Of a stretch of DNA of 64,000 nt, positions 1-12,329 are shown one piece after another. Position 1 is the first letter of the stretch. Each line of letters begins with the position of its first letter. Origin of the DNA: Codonopsis lanceolata (lineage: Eukaryota > Streptophyta > Magnoliopsida > Asterales > Campanulaceae); assembly GCA_013146195.2 (NCBI GenBank), contig CM028382.1, forward strand, positions 120,603,023 through 120,667,022, given 5' to 3'. Below the pieces are notes generated by a model, which did not search any database, was not told the DNA's origin, and saw only the letters and a program-made list of their open reading frames with translations. Made by a program: the position numbers and the translations under genes.

Positions 1-156
1 CTTATTTCATTTCTAAATCTTCATTTGGGAGATAGTCGCTTCTTATTGTGTTCGCAGGGAATCAATAATTCTTTTTCTAATGTATCTCGTGAGATTTCAT
101 AATCGACTCTATTCGTGACACTCTTATAAAACTTGAATCATTTAGAGAGAACACAC
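1..156. other. Flank of element A, no gene seen
   Basis: This AT-rich flank has no recognisable coding or repeat signal. Its last five bases (CACAC, 152-156) are the left target-site duplication of element A. The pre-insertion sequence continues at 26954. Confidence 0.6.
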
Positions 157-551
157 TGTTGATATAAATGTTCAAGCTCAATCTAAGAAAAGAGGTAAAG
201 GGAAGAAGAAGAATAAAGGCAAGGAAAAGGAAGATAAAGGAAAGAAGTTCTGAAAGAAGTTCAAGGGTGTCGGGTGTAATATAGTGATAGTTTTTCAGCC
301 TGTTTCTGTTTTGTGATCACTTGTATTTCTCCAAGGGTAGCGAGTGTAAATTTTGCAGGTTGTTTGAATGTCGGTTATAGCAGTTATATAATCTGCTATC
401 TCCCTTTGTTTTTCTCCAGAAAATTCAATCAGATTAGAAGAGGGATTAGAGGAGTTCATTGTAAAAGAGATTTTTCTTATTTGATCAAGAATGATCACTG
501 TATTTTAAACTGTAAAGATGACAGAAAATATATAGAATTCAAAAATTATCA
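157..551 (+). repeat. 5' LTR of element A
   Basis: It begins TGTTGATATA and ends AAAATTATCA. A TATA-like box (TTATATAAT) lies near 384-392 and is a plausible promoter of the element. Near its 5' edge it encodes a Lys-rich tail which, in the 3' copy, is in frame with the end of pol. Confidence 0.95.
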
Positions 552-563
552 TGGTATCAGAGC
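552..563 (+). other. Primer binding site of element A
   Basis: TGGTATCAGAGC directly follows the 5' LTR. This is the usual plant copia primer site, complementary to the 3' end of initiator tRNA-Met. Confidence 0.9.
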
Positions 564-680
564 TTGTGATCAAGATCATCAAATCCAGTTTGCCGAATTG
601 AAAAAGAAAAGGGGTAATTTTTATGTGTTCCATTCCTTTCTGTTTCTTCTTTTGTTTCTCTTCTTCTTGATTGTGTCTCC

Positions 681-1963
681 ATGTCAGATTCTACATCTGA
701 TAATCCTACTGTTGTTGAGAAGAAAGACAAATCTCCAATCACCAACACTACTGTTGATGATTATGATTTGCCTGAATCATCTCTCCAACTTTCTTCTAAT
801 CATCCTCTTTATCTTCACCCAAATGACCACCCTGGAATGAATCTTGTCACTGAACCTCTTTCGGACACAAAATACAATCAATGGAAAATCTCCATTTGCA
901 CTGCCTTATCTGCCAAGAACAAGCTTGGTATGATAAATGGTCTTAGCAGAAAATCTGTTCCTCCTTCAAAATATGTGAGTGCTTGGTCAAGATGCAATAG
1001 TATGGTTGTATCTTGGCTTCTCAATTCTGCTAGTCCTGAGATACGCCAAAGTATTGTTTACCTTTCAACAGCTTGTGAGATCTGGGATGATATCTCTACA
1101 AGATTCTCTCAAAGTGATGCCCCTAAGATCTTCCAAATCCAGAAAAGTATTATGATGTGTACTCAAGGAAACCTTAGTATCAATGCCTATTTCACTAAAT
1201 TCAGAAGTTTGTGGGATGAACTCACAAATCTTCTTCAAATACCTAAGTGTTTGTGTAACTGTACCTGTGGTGCCAACACTGCCAAAGAAGAGTATGATCA
1301 AGTTACCAAACTTACTGGTTTTCTTATGGGATTAGCTGATGATTACTCTGATGTTAGAGGTCAAATCCTTAGGATGCATCCTCTCCCATCAGTAACTAAG
1401 GCTGTGTTCATGCTTCTTCAAGAAGAGGGGCAAAGACAACACACCAACTCCATCAGATTTGATAATGTTTCTTCTGCTTTAATGGGAAAGGTTAAAAATA
1501 ATTCTGGAAATAAGTTCAATAAAAACAAATCTACTGGAGGTGTTCAAGCCCCTAACATCAAAGTCAAGAACTTCTGTGAGTATTGCCATGGAGAATCTCA
1601 CAGTAAAGATAAGTGTTTCTTTATTCTTGGATATCCTGAGTGGCATCCATTATATGGGACAAAGCCTGATCCCAACAAGATGCCAAAGAACAAAGGAAAG
1701 GCCAAAAACTTCACTGCTGTTAACAACACTTCAGTTCAAGATCAGTCTAAAAATTCTGCAAGCAAAGAAAAGGCTGATGCAACTGACAACCACAACAGCC
1801 ATTTCACTCCTAGACAACTGCAATAATTAATGGCCATCCTTAACAATGCCAAAAACATGAGCACTGCCACTGCAATTCTGGATGTCCCTGAAGAACATCT
1901 GCCAGGTATGAAATCTAATCCCTCTAAACCTGTTTGTCTTGCTAGTCTGAAGTCTACTTGTCT
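681..1963 (+). pseudogene. gag (and start of protease linker) of element A, broken
   Basis: This is a copia gag of the type that begins with HPLYLHPNDHPGMN followed by W-K-I...LSAKNKLGMI. A UBN2-like capsid domain follows, then a zinc-finger-like segment around codons 300-320 (FCEYCHGESHSKDKCF, a C-x2-C-x4-H-x4-C spacing). The first ATG at 681 starts the family's usual N-terminus after a short acidic leader. The frame runs 381 codons to a TAA at 1824-1826, probably from CAA, since the same frame stays open and family-like to 1963, where element B interrupts it. The frame resumes at 23264. The product would be the virus-like-particle protein; this copy is truncated. Confidence 0.9.
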
Positions 1964-3200
1964 TGTTGATTCCTATAGTTCTAGATTTGGTTGAGTCATC
2001 TTCTGATTCTATTGTACAGTGGCTAAAAGGTCTGCATACCGATTAGTGTGGCAACTGTCTTAGAATCAAAGTTGTTTAGAACTGTTTAGTGTTAGTTTAG
2101 GCGCGGTCAAGCAGGCTTCTACAGTAGCCCTGGAAGAACAGCAGACTTTGAAGTCTGCTCAAAGTGCGAAAAATCAATATTAGCCAAATCATGAAATTAT
2201 GACACGTATAGACCTATCCAGATATTTTTGAAAATATTCAGTCATAATGTCTTCATCAGATTTCACTTTAAAGAAGTCAACTCTACATGATGACAACTGT
2301 CCAGACTGTCTCCTGAAACCTGAAGTCTGAAGACATTACCCTTTTTGGCTAAGAAGACTTTCTAAGCTGCAGCGCCTGCAATCTGAAACCTTACTCTATT
2401 TGGAAATGTCTTCTCTGCACACAATGCATCTCTGATGACTGTGGCTCTTACATCTCCCACAGCGCCGAATTGCATTCAATGTAATAGAACGTTGGACACA
2501 GCCCTCTCTGCCTCAGTCCAACGGTCCAAAATATCTCTCTGGTATTTATTCAAGTTTTGAAAATCTGGAAAAACAACTCTCTTGCGCACTAAACTCTCAA
2601 GCTTCATCTTCAAGACACAAGCATTCAAGAGATCAAAGGACAAGAACTAACACTTCACCAAACTTCCTGAAGCTGCAGATCTGCCAGTCTTAAATTTGTT
2701 TCAGCTTCATTTAGTTTGTTTCTTTTAAACTGTTATTTACCTTAGCACGTGTTAGAATAATTAATCCTTGACTGTTTCTCTCACGATTATACACTTGGTT
2801 AAAAACTTATTTTGTACACGATCCATTAGAGATCTTACTATTAAACCTAGTGGATAAACAAGTGCACTTTTAAAATCCAAAGCTAACCACTTTGGTAGTG
2901 GACGTAGTACTATTCATAGTACGAACCACTTCAAAACGCTGAGTTCTCTTTGATATGTTTGTCGTTATAACTTCTGTTAGCTGCTCATACTGATTAAGAA
3001 TCTATTCAGAATCTGTACTACCTGAACAAAACTCTTGATAGTTCAGAAACTCTTCTGTTTCCGCTGCCTTAACGCTTTTAGTTAAATCTTCTTAAGAAAT
3101 CACTAAGAAGTGTTTACGAAAAGTTTTTAATAAAAAACATAACTAGGCTATTCAACCCCCCCCCCTTCTAGCCTAGATTGAGCCTAATTTGGGACCAACA
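1964..3200 (+). repeat. 5' LTR of element B
   Basis: It has TG...CA ends and near identity to 22021-23258. It contains a perfect 8-bp-arm palindrome GCAGACTT-TG-AAGTCTGC (2141-2158) and a C9 homopolymer before its 3' end. TATTTATTCA near 2545 is a possible TATA-like element, weakly supported. Confidence 0.95.
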
Positions 3201-3202
3201 AT

Positions 3203-3214
3203 TGGTATCAGAGC
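3203..3214 (+). other. Primer binding site of element B
   Basis: TGGTATCAGAGC lies two bases after the LTR end (AT spacer) and is complementary to initiator tRNA-Met. Confidence 0.88.
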
Positions 3215-3267
3215 TTAATTCTTTGAAAATTCATTTTTCCAAGCTTAACCTCTTGTGAATAGATCCT

Positions 3268-4823
3268 ATGGCTCACTATATGCTTCCTACTTCGAATACC
3301 AGCCACGTCCCAATATTGGACGAAGGCCACTTCGAAGTATGGAAAGATAAAGTTATGAGATATATGAACTCTATTGACAATCGGTTGTGGCAATGTGTTC
3401 TAACAGGTTCTTATATTCCAATGAAACCCAACCTACTTGTCGAAGTAGCCAGTGGACCTCCCGAGATACCTAAATCCATGAACGAATGGACAGACGAAGA
3501 AAGGAGGCTTGTTGAACTCGACAGCAAAGCTATTCACATCATATCCAGCTCTGTCGACACAAGCACATATCAACAGATCATCAGATGCAAAACGGCCAAG
3601 GAAATGTGGGAAGCCTTGGTGGAATATCTTGAAGGAGATCTGCCCACCAGAGACAACAAGAAGTATAATTACATTCAACAATTCGATTCCTTCAGAAAAG
3701 ATCCTAAGGAGACTCTACGACAAGCCTACGACAGATTTTGTGAGGTAGTAAACAGCTGTTATTCCTTAGGAAAAGAATATAGTGTTAAGGACGTAAATAT
3801 GAGATTTTTAGCTTCTCTAGGATGCTTGTGGCATGTTAAAACCAGTGCTATAAAAGAGTCCAAAGACTTGAACTCCATGCACCTCAGAAGTTTGTATGCG
3901 AGTTTAACCGTCTATGAGCAAGAATTGCTTCAAGCTCAAGAACAGGACAAACATTTTAAACTTCCTTCCTTTTCTGTTATTTCTCAGGAAATTCCCGCCC
4001 AAGAAAATAAACCATCTACTTCTTCAAATGAGAATGAAATTCTTTCTGACGAGCAATTTTCCATGTTCGTTAAGAAGTTTCAAAAGTTCTCAAAATTTAA
4101 CAAAAAGAAGGAAGCAAACCGACTTTCGAAAAGTCTGAAAACTCACACAACAATGAGTTAGTTTGCTACAATTACAGGAAGTCTGGTCACTTTGCTTCTA
4201 AATGTCCTAAGCCAAAATATGAAGCCTATAAAAGAAGACCATCTAAATCATTTTCTAAACATAGAGGTCTACTGGCTGAGGACTTGGAAGAAAACCATGT
4301 ATCTACTTGGTTTGAAACTGATTCTGATGAGGATGATAGTGATGACTCACACGAGCAGGCACACATTTGCCTCGTTGCTCTAGAGTCACCTCCCACCTAT
4401 GACTCAGATAGTGAAGTTAAATACTCTCCTTTCCAAGCTAACATTGAACAATCTTCTGAAGAGCCTTCAAAAGAAGAAATCCTCAAAGATTTTCAAGACA
4501 TGCTAGAGGAATTCAATTAATTTAGAAAGGCCTATGTTAAGTTAGCTAAAAGTCATGAGAAGCTGGGAATTGAGAAATCCATGCTGGAAGCCGAGTTAAA
4601 AACTCTCCATGGAGTCCAGCAGGAAAATATCAAGTTAAAAGAAGAGAACAAATTTCTCAATGAAAAGGTTGCCTGCCTTATTGATCATGCCAAAGAGATA
4701 TCTGCTGAGAAAGATGAGTTGCAAAAGATCATCAACTCATGGAATAACTCAACGGCAGTCTTTGATCAAATTCTTGGAGATCAGAAGCCCTCAACAGATA
4801 AATCTGGGCTAGGATTCTCTTAA
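3268..4823 (+). pseudogene. gag of element B, broken
   Basis: Codons 1-220 form a UBN2/DUF4219-type copia gag (W-K-D-K-V near the start, then SKAIHIISSSVD and AKEMWEALVEYLEG). The first ATG after the primer site (3268) is the start. That frame stops at 4161. A different frame then encodes a damaged zinc knuckle at about 4150-4200 (C-Y-N-Y-R-K-S-G-H...C, second Cys replaced by Tyr), an acidic Asp/Glu/Ser stretch, and from about 4540 a Lys/Glu/Leu heptad-rich coiled coil. Stops fall at 4518-4520 and 4821-4823. A long gag with coiled coil after the knuckle is typical of SIRE-like elements. Confidence 0.88.
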
Positions 4824-5570
4824 AACACTTTTGGTGCAACCTTTGAACAGGAAAATGAACATTTTACAGTAAATAGTAATGTTCCTGCACAATATCAGAA
4901 ACCTAACAAGGGTAAAGAAGGAATTGGTTATACTGCTACTCCTTATAAATACCCTAAGGTTCAAATTATATAAAACAGTGAAGCTTTGAAAGCAAAACAA
5001 TCATCTGCTGGAGAGAAACCTGCTAAAGGTGCTGCAGACTCTCAACGGCCCTCCACCAGCACTTTTATGAAAGCAAAGGCTGCTGTTTCAGGGACTACGA
5101 AAAGTCTGCTCAAACCTATCAGATTCATCAACAGTACTACAGATGGTGCTGCTGCTACATAGAATGTTGATACCAAGCTTAAAGGCAAAATGTATGAGGT
5201 ATCGAAATCTACTACCAAAATACTCTTACGCTAAAGCAAAGGCTGGCTGTATGCACTCAAGAAGCCTCACACAGACGTCCCTAAGCTTGCTGTTAACAAG
5301 ACTGCTAAATCAAAAGATGTTGTTAAGGAAAATGTTCAAAAACCTTCCAATACCCAGCATAATCAAATAAACTTCTGTAATTTCCATCATTGTACCTTCT
5401 GCAAATGTTTTGGCCACTTGGTCCATGAATGTCTGCTGAAATCCATCATAAAGCCTGTTGGATCGCCTATTCCAAAAATCAGGAAAGTATGGGTTCCAAA
5501 AATACGCTAACCATTTGGACCCATAAGAAAAATAAAAGGGGACCATGATTTTCTTACCTTTACATCTCAG
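4824..5570 (+). pseudogene. Degenerate gag-protease linker of element B
   Basis: No long frame is open here, but short stretches in different frames remain family-like. Near 5490-5510 a Lys-Val-Trp-Val-Pro-Lys motif appears, which in SIRE-like polyproteins lies just before the protease. Several frameshifts are implied. The region is rich in Ala/Lys/Ser codons, suggesting a disordered linker. Confidence 0.65.
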
Positions 5571-7008
5571 GTGTGCTTCGTGGCTGTTTCAAGTACAGAA
5601 AAGAAAGATGTATGGTATCTCGACAGTGGTTGCTCAAGACATATGACTGGAGAATCTTGCCTTCTCTCTAACATCTCTGAAGCAGAAGGTCCTCCAGTCA
5701 TCTTTGGAGACAATGCTAAAGGAAGAACAATTGGCTATGGATCCATCATTCGAGGAAATCTCTCCATTGGAAAAGTCTCTCTAGTAGAAGGCTTGAAACA
5801 TAATCTTCTGAGTATTTCTCAATTCTGTGATAAAGGACTTATCTGTCAATTCTCCTCAAACAGATGTGATATCAAGGATCCAGTCTCCTGCTCAACCTTG
5901 GTTACTGGACATAGACAAGGGAACGTCTATGTGACAGATTTGAATGCTTATGGCAAGGCTGCTAACCTATGTCTTGTGTCAAACTCTGCTCAAGACAAAA
6001 GCTGGTTATGGCATAAAAGACTCAGCCATTTGAACTTCAAATATCTGGCCAAGCTATCCAAAAAAGGTCTAGTTAAAGGATTGCCAAAGGTCTCTGCTGA
6101 TCATGATCGCGTTTGTAAAGCTTGTCAACTGGGAAAGCTCTCAAAAACGTCTTTCAAGAGAAAACCAGGACTCTCAACATCGAGACCTCTGCAACTACTC
6201 CACATGGATCTCTTCGGACCAGTCACTACTATCAGCTATGGTGGTCACAGATACACGCTAGTAGTAGTGGATGATTATACAAGATATACTTGGACAGAAA
6301 TGATGTCTTCGAAAGATCACACATACGATCTTCTCACAGCTTTGTTCAAAAGACTGCAAACGCAAAAACTAGATGAAATCAGTGAAGTTAGATCAGACAA
6401 TGGTACTGAGTTCACAAATAATGGAATAGCAAAGTATTGTGATGATCATGATATTGGTCATAACTTCTCTGCAGTAAAGACACCACAGCAGAATGGCGTA
6501 GCGGAAAGGAAAAACAGAACACTTATCGAAGCTGCTAAAACTATGCTTGCTGAAGCAAAGCTACCCAAACATTTCTGGGCAGAAGCTGTCAACACAGCTT
6601 GTTTCACTCAGAACCGATCTTTGATCAACAAATTTCACGGTAAAACACCCTATGAACTTTGGAGAGGTAAAGCCCCAAACATTGGATTTTTTAAAATCTT
6701 CGGCTGCAAATGTTTCGTAGTCTACAATGGTAATGACTACAGAAGCAAATTTGATAACAAAGCCGATGAAGGTGTATTTCTGGGCTATGCTTTACACTCC
6801 AAGGCTTGCAGGGTTTTCAACAAAAGATCATTAAAAATAGTTGAATCTGTTCATGTCTCATTTGATGAATTTGATTTATTAGAGCCACATGTGGCTCCAA
6901 ATGTTGTTGATGACTTTGTTAATGTTGAGACAGGTACATCCCAACCATCATCCTCTCATATACCTAGTCCATCACCAGCAACTCAATCAAATATCCCTAA
7001 CCATCATC
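5571..7008 (+). pseudogene. Protease and integrase part of pol, element B
   Basis: This is an open frame with no proper ATG, as expected inside a polyprotein. In order: aspartic protease (WYLDSGCSRHMTG), GAG-pre-integrase zinc domain (LWHKRLSHLNF...CKACQLGK), then integrase core with all three acidic positions visible (HMDLFGP, VRSDNGTEF, GVAERKNR) and the conserved downstream GVFLGYALHSKA segment. The domain itself looks intact. The CACTA element C interrupts the frame at 7009, in the Ser/Pro-rich linker between integrase and RT. The frame resumes after 16361. Confidence 0.93.
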
Positions 7009-7021
7009 CACTACAACAAAT
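7009..7021 (+). repeat. Left terminal inverted repeat of CACTA element C
   Basis: CACTACAACAAAT, preceded by ATC. It matches the complement of the right end except at base 9 (C instead of G) and beyond base 12. Confidence 0.88.
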
Positions 7022-7470
7022 TACGTCTTTCGAGGCTCTTAAAAGTGCCTCGATAGGTACCCTATTGAGGCCTTTTGTACCTAGAGGCACTTGGTCCAAG
7101 TGTCGCTTGTTTTGAAGCCCCAATAGACTATTGAGGCTTTTTCAAGTGCTTTAATATGATAACACTTTATGAGACCCATATAAGTGCCTCAATATTTTTT
7201 TTTTCCGCGTCGCTTTCAAGTGCCCCATAAGACTATTTAAAATATTGAAAGTTGGCTATTATGACTCTTTCAAGTGTCCCAATAGAAAATTCTAACTATT
7301 TTAACTACCTTAAAAAGCCTCGATAAGACTATTGAAACAACTCTTGCAAGTGTCTCAATAGCTAATCTATGGAGCTGTTCTATGGTTTGCTATTAAGGCA
7401 CTTCAAAACGCCTCAATAGCTAATATATGAATTTGCTATTAGGACACTTCAAAAAGCCATATGTAGTAAT
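7022..7470. repeat. Left subterminal repeats of CACTA element C
   Basis: Many direct and inverted copies of a short word like AAGTGCCTCGATAG, GAGGC(T/A)CTT and TATTGAGGC are packed here. In CACTA elements such subterminal words bind the TNPA-type protein. The same vocabulary recurs at 16085-16330. Confidence 0.8.
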
Positions 7471-9494
7471 ATTAAGGCAATCAAAAAATCCCTTCAAATG
7501 GCAATTACATCTTCTTACTATTGTAGTATTATATATAAACAACATATGAAAAAATAGTAAAAAGTACAATAGCAAACACATGTAATCATCAAAAAGCTAT
7601 CATAATTTTAAGTAGCAAACATTTTGGTTACATTGTCCGAGTCAAGTCTTTCGATAATTTAAGCATATCAAACTAAAACTACCATGCATAGTCATTGTAT
7701 CACACGAGCAAAAATATTATAAAGCACTAATAAACCATTAGTCATTTATCCTAACTAATCTATGAAACTCCCCATGCTCCGTATTTTGAGGATGCAACTA
7801 GCTTGAGTCAAAATCCAACGGTGTTACCTACAAAATATATAAATTCAAATTAGTAGAAATAAAAAAAGACAAATAGAAATATTATAACGATTAATGTACT
7901 TAAATAATACAAGCGTACCAATGATAAAAGCCAAGTTATAGTTGCTCCAATCGCATCTCCAATTGTTGTAGAAAATCAATATGACCTAATTAACTCTTCA
8001 ATCCATTTCACAGGAACTTGAATGGATACTTCACACCAATTACGGCCTAAATCAGCACCTCCAACTTATGAAAACTACAACATGATAAACAACATGATAA
8101 CAAGTAAGATGCATGATAACAACATGATAATCTAAGATTCCTTGCAAGTTTGTCTCCATCTCAGGCTTTAGTTGTTCCACCTCTTGAAAATTTAGAGAGG
8201 CAAATGGATGGTATGGATACAGCTCATTGAGTTGTGGTCTCAACTGTGAAGTACTACAGTTCACTCATAGCAGCACCTTGTCTTGTACTATCAACATGTC
8301 CTGTGTTCCCCATCTATATTTGTTTGTCAGTGTCAAACAACCTAGAGCAGCTTGGAATGGAGGCCTCTCTGGAACACTCCACATCTCTACAAAATATAGG
8401 TGAATGAAAATTTGTCCAGAAACCTAAAATCTAACAAACTGTATAAGCTATGAGTTATGCGAAATGACCATAAATACTCCATATATTCATCAACAGAAAT
8501 CAACCCACCTTTGAGGTAGAAAGCTCGGCTTCTCCAGTAATTTCACAAATTGAATCTCATTATCTGGAAACCACGACAAGGTATGGTCTTCTTGGGTACC
8601 ACCCATCATCATAGGCAACTGCAATCCATTAGGCGTATTACAATATTTGTTCGATTATCGGCCAAACTAGAGCGCTAACGTAAGAGAAATCCAACAGGCT
8701 TAAAGGCTTAGATACCTGGTTAGTGCAATCTAGTGGTATAAGCTTGCGCTCTCCAAATTTTTCATGCAAAGATGAACCAATATTTACCATACTTACGTAT
8801 ATCGAAGTAAATTTCAGGTGGGTAAACCAATTGGTAATCTGGTATCGCAACTCCTACTGATCTATACAACAAACGGAAGGGAACATGTTTGTAAACTAAC
8901 CACCACTACTACTTCAAGCATAAATGCTCATTAGACAACTTATTAAAATGTCAATTAAAATGAATTTGCATGTATGTGTTAGCCAATGTTACCAGGTTCC
9001 TTCATATTTTTCAAAGTACCCGTGAATGACACGACATAGGTGTGGTGTGGCTGTTTTACACTAAATTAGAGCATAATCTTGCAATTTTGGCAGATCCAAC
9101 ACCTGGAACATATCCTCGTAGCCGAGTCCAGAAAACATAGGTGTAAGCAATAAGGGAAATTTCTAATAGACCAACTGATGTCAAGACTATCCATAAAATC
9201 TGATGCAAACGAGATACCAGATCTTATCAATGCTCACTAACATAATTTTAAGTAACAAAATGTTCTAACAATGCATGATTGGCATCGAAGACTTTTAGAA
9301 AGTTACAAGTAAGATGATAACAAGTAAGTAAGATGCATGCATTTCCCGTTGTACCAGGAAACTCTAGAATTAGAGATACTAAAGTTCTCTACTGCGAGGC
9401 AGAAAGAAGCACAAACCTACAACCATGGATGATGCTTTGAGCAAAGAGAGTTTTGCGCCTAAATTTTAAATAAAGAAAATTTAAAGAAATGCTG

Positions 9495-9499
<5 letters not shown>
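7471..9499. other. Interior of C, no recognisable gene
   Basis: This is AT-rich sequence with only short open frames on both strands and no recognised domain. ACATGATAACA-like words recur at 8080-8130. No transposase motif was seen. Confidence 0.5.

Positions 9500-9526
<27 letters not shown>
9500..9526. repeat. Poly-T tract
   Basis: An unbroken run of 27 T. It could be the poly-A tail of a minus-strand retroposed insertion or simple slippage; no source element was identified beside it. Confidence 0.9.
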
Positions 9527-10396
9527 GTCCTGGATGATTTATGGGAGGGGAACAAAACTTCTTGACTTGATCTCTCTAATGGGTCTATTTGATTTAGTTT
9601 CCTTTGCAGTGAGAACGAACGAACGCAAACTGCATATCTGTCACCTATAAGGATCTACAGGGTGCTGAGATTGCAGTTCTTCTCTCGGTATTGTACTAAA
9701 ACTTCTTTTTGAGTTTTCTCTTTACTGCATTGTTTTGGGGGCAGACATCAACTTATTTACTAGAAAATGTTCTTATTTTTCTACTGGTAGAATGAGTCAT
9801 TACTATAATGCTTTGCTGTGATGTATCTACTTTTTAGTTTAATGATTCTATACTTTAATCTCGATTGTTTCAGGGAGCTACAATTGTTGATCAGTCTGTT
9901 ACCCCACTATGTTAGAGACCAAGTCTGCCACTATATGTCACAGTAGGTTTTGTAAAATTGCATTATATACCCATCACCTGAGGCTTCATTGGTGCCTTGG
10001 TGGGCATCTTCTCCAGGGCATACTTAATCACTACAAGAAAGACCACCAATTACTCTGGGCAGGCTATATGAATCCATTTCAAGACTTTGTCCGCTTCAAT
10101 AGAAGATTGCTTGTCAAAAATCATGAAGCACCAATTCAGACCACAAGTGTTTACATAAACGTAGTTATTTACTTTCCATAGAAAGACTAGCCAAGGGTGA
10201 ACATGCATTAGTTGGCTGTATGACTACATCCTCATAGTAGAATGCGTACTCCATGACAAATTAACCAAAAAGAAAGGGATACTGGCAATTTCTCTTGGAA
10301 ATTGATCCTTCCCTTAGTAACCAAAGAGCGCCTACGAGCCTAACATTGATTTTTTCTCCTAATTTAATGCCCTACCAAGGACTTCTAAGCTAATAC

Positions 10397-10569
10397 CTAT
10401 TCGCAAGACCTTCTCCTAGCATAGTGGCAATGCCATACTTCTTCAAACTAGAGATTCCAAATCCTTTAACCACCCCAGCTAGTCCAAATGCCGCTCCTCG
10501 TTGCTCTCCATATTTCTCACTCTTCATAAGCTGATCTAAAAGCCTAGAAACAAGCACAAATGCATCTTC
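10397..10569 (-). pseudogene. GCN1: Captured exon of GCN1 (ILITYHIA), translational-control HEAT protein
   Basis: Read on the minus strand, 173 bp encode a peptide with the motifs RLLDQLMKSEKYGEQRGAA, GLAGVVKGFGISSLKKYG and EGLANR, which I recognise as a HEAT-repeat segment of GCN1, the ribosome-associated activator of the GCN2 eIF2alpha kinase. The exon has canonical borders: upstream TTTTGGTTTCAG before GAAGATGCA, and downstream AATAG followed by GTATTAG. So intron sequence came along, and the source was genomic DNA. It is one exon of a gene that normally encodes about 2,600 residues, so it cannot make GCN1. It lies antisense to the other captured fragments. Confidence 0.85.
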
Positions 10570-11089
10570 CTGAAACCAAAAGGGGACAAAGGAAAAAAGA
10601 ATCAAAAGAAATAGTAAGAAGGAGCATGTCCACCTTTACTTAGGCTGTAGTTAAAATCATAAACAGAAAACTGCAAGTGACTTACTAAAGTGTGATTCCA
10701 CTAATGTATCCAAAATGAATCAAGTGATAAGAAAAAGCGACAAACAAAACTAAGAGTGACCACAAAGTGAAATCTCACTTAAAATTGGGAAATTATCAAA
10801 ACAAAAAGAGAGTATTCTTAACATTTGAAGAGCTAAAAGTTGTATACACACATACAAGTTGAACTCAGAAATTACAGTTAAAAACTCCTTGGAAAGATCA
10901 CAACCACATACCAAAAACCACATCAGATTTAAGATTATATGATCTGTACTGATCAGGGCTATATTGAGAAATAATATGTAGTTCTCTGCATGAGAGTTAT
11001 CAAGTACTAAAAACTGGTTGGGACAACAAGATTTTAACGGGCCACAGACATAAGAAGGCCAAGGGCTGTTATAAAATAAAGCCATGTTT

Positions 11090-11460
11090 CGGTTTTTCTA
11101 AAGATTCCAAAGAATCAAGGAGGGCTACAGAAATTTAATAATGGAGCTTCGACCCAGCCACCAGATAAAGCGCTACTGAATGGATGAAACACACATAGGA
11201 ATATCATAAGTTTGGTGAAAGAAAGACCAGATCATACGAGTAGTATCACTGGACAGAAAAACGTGCATGAAGTCCTCAACATTATTATGGCAACAAGGAC
11301 ACCTAGAAACGAGATTTAAACCATTGCGCAAGAGACCTTCATCAAACGACAACTTCTTACGAAATAGCCTCCACATGAAGATACTAATTGGACGAGGCAG
11401 AAGAGTGTGCCATATAAACTTAGCAGATAAAGAAGTAGAATGAGCAGCCCTAATAAGAGA
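11090..11460 (-). pseudogene. LINE fragment: RT zinc-binding (zf-RVT) region
   Basis: On the minus strand the frame reads AKFIWHTLLPRPISIFMWR, then a Cys/His cluster (SRCPCCHNNVEDFMHVF) and a Trp-rich segment. This is the zinc-binding domain that follows reverse transcriptase in plant LINEs. A stop interrupts it at about 11175, after which a LILWNL-like motif suggests that the domain continued. It is an old retroposed scrap inside CACTA element C. Confidence 0.75.
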
Positions 11461-12212
11461 AAGTAAAAGCTGAATTAGGAGATTACTAAAAGTATAACTA
11501 AAAGAAAGTAAAGAAAACTGAAATAAAGCAAATTTGACTCAATCAATTTACTTTGAATAGACATTTCTTTTTTCAATTAAATTAGCTGCAGTGGCGGAAT
11601 TCTGCATATTCAAACCAAAAGCTAGCAATGTTTTATTCAAGAAATCCCACTCCATGGAATAGAAAAAGCTTGGTGACACCGGAGTGTCTTATGAAAATAA
11701 ATCCGCAAAGTAGCAATGTGATGGTCAAGACATGGGACTAAAGGAAGCTGTTGTCCAAAATGTGCAGAACCGAAAGTTCAGTAACTTTAATTATTAAACT
11801 GTACTGACTCGGGAGGACCTAGAATACATGGCTATACTCGTTGGAAAGGTATACGAGTCTACTTTAAGGGGAAAAAAACGGTTCATCGTTTCGAGCCCTG
11901 TGGAGAGAGAAAATGCATTTTTCGTACAAGGTGTCCAGGCTGTCTGCACACAGCTTCAGCAGACGTTTTTCATCTTCTTTTTAATCTTTCTTCTTGGATT
12001 CTTCCCCAATGGTCAAGATTGGAAGTTCATCATCCCTAGGTGTGTTATAGATTCAGTTCAGACCCAAGTTGTGTAGTATATAAGCCTGTTTTATAAGTGC
12101 ATAAGGCTCCTATTAGAACATACACCTTACTTAGCCACTTCTTTCTCAATTAATATATCTTCCTATCAGATTTTTCAAGTAGGCAAAGACTAATTACAAA
12201 GGCATGTATTGA

Positions 12213-12234
12213 GTGTGTGTGTGTGTGTGTGTGT
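12213..12234. repeat. GT microsatellite
   Basis: About eleven GT dinucleotides, followed by GCACGTGTGT. Confidence 0.9.
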
Positions 12235-12329
12235 GCACGTGTGTCCTTGAAATGAGAATTAACAAAAGCACATCATGGAATAAATAATTATAAATGAACA
12301 CAGAAAGAAAAATCAGAATCAGATTATCA

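Noticed and set aside
313..840. Long frame over the 5' LTR of element A
   Set aside because: It overlaps the promoter, the primer site and the true gag frame, and its hydrophobic text arises from T-rich leader. The gag frame from 681 has family motifs.
9909..10181. A further captured gene in C
   Set aside because: The open stretch is readable but I could not match it to a family, and a stop lies in the better-looking frame. Left unnamed.
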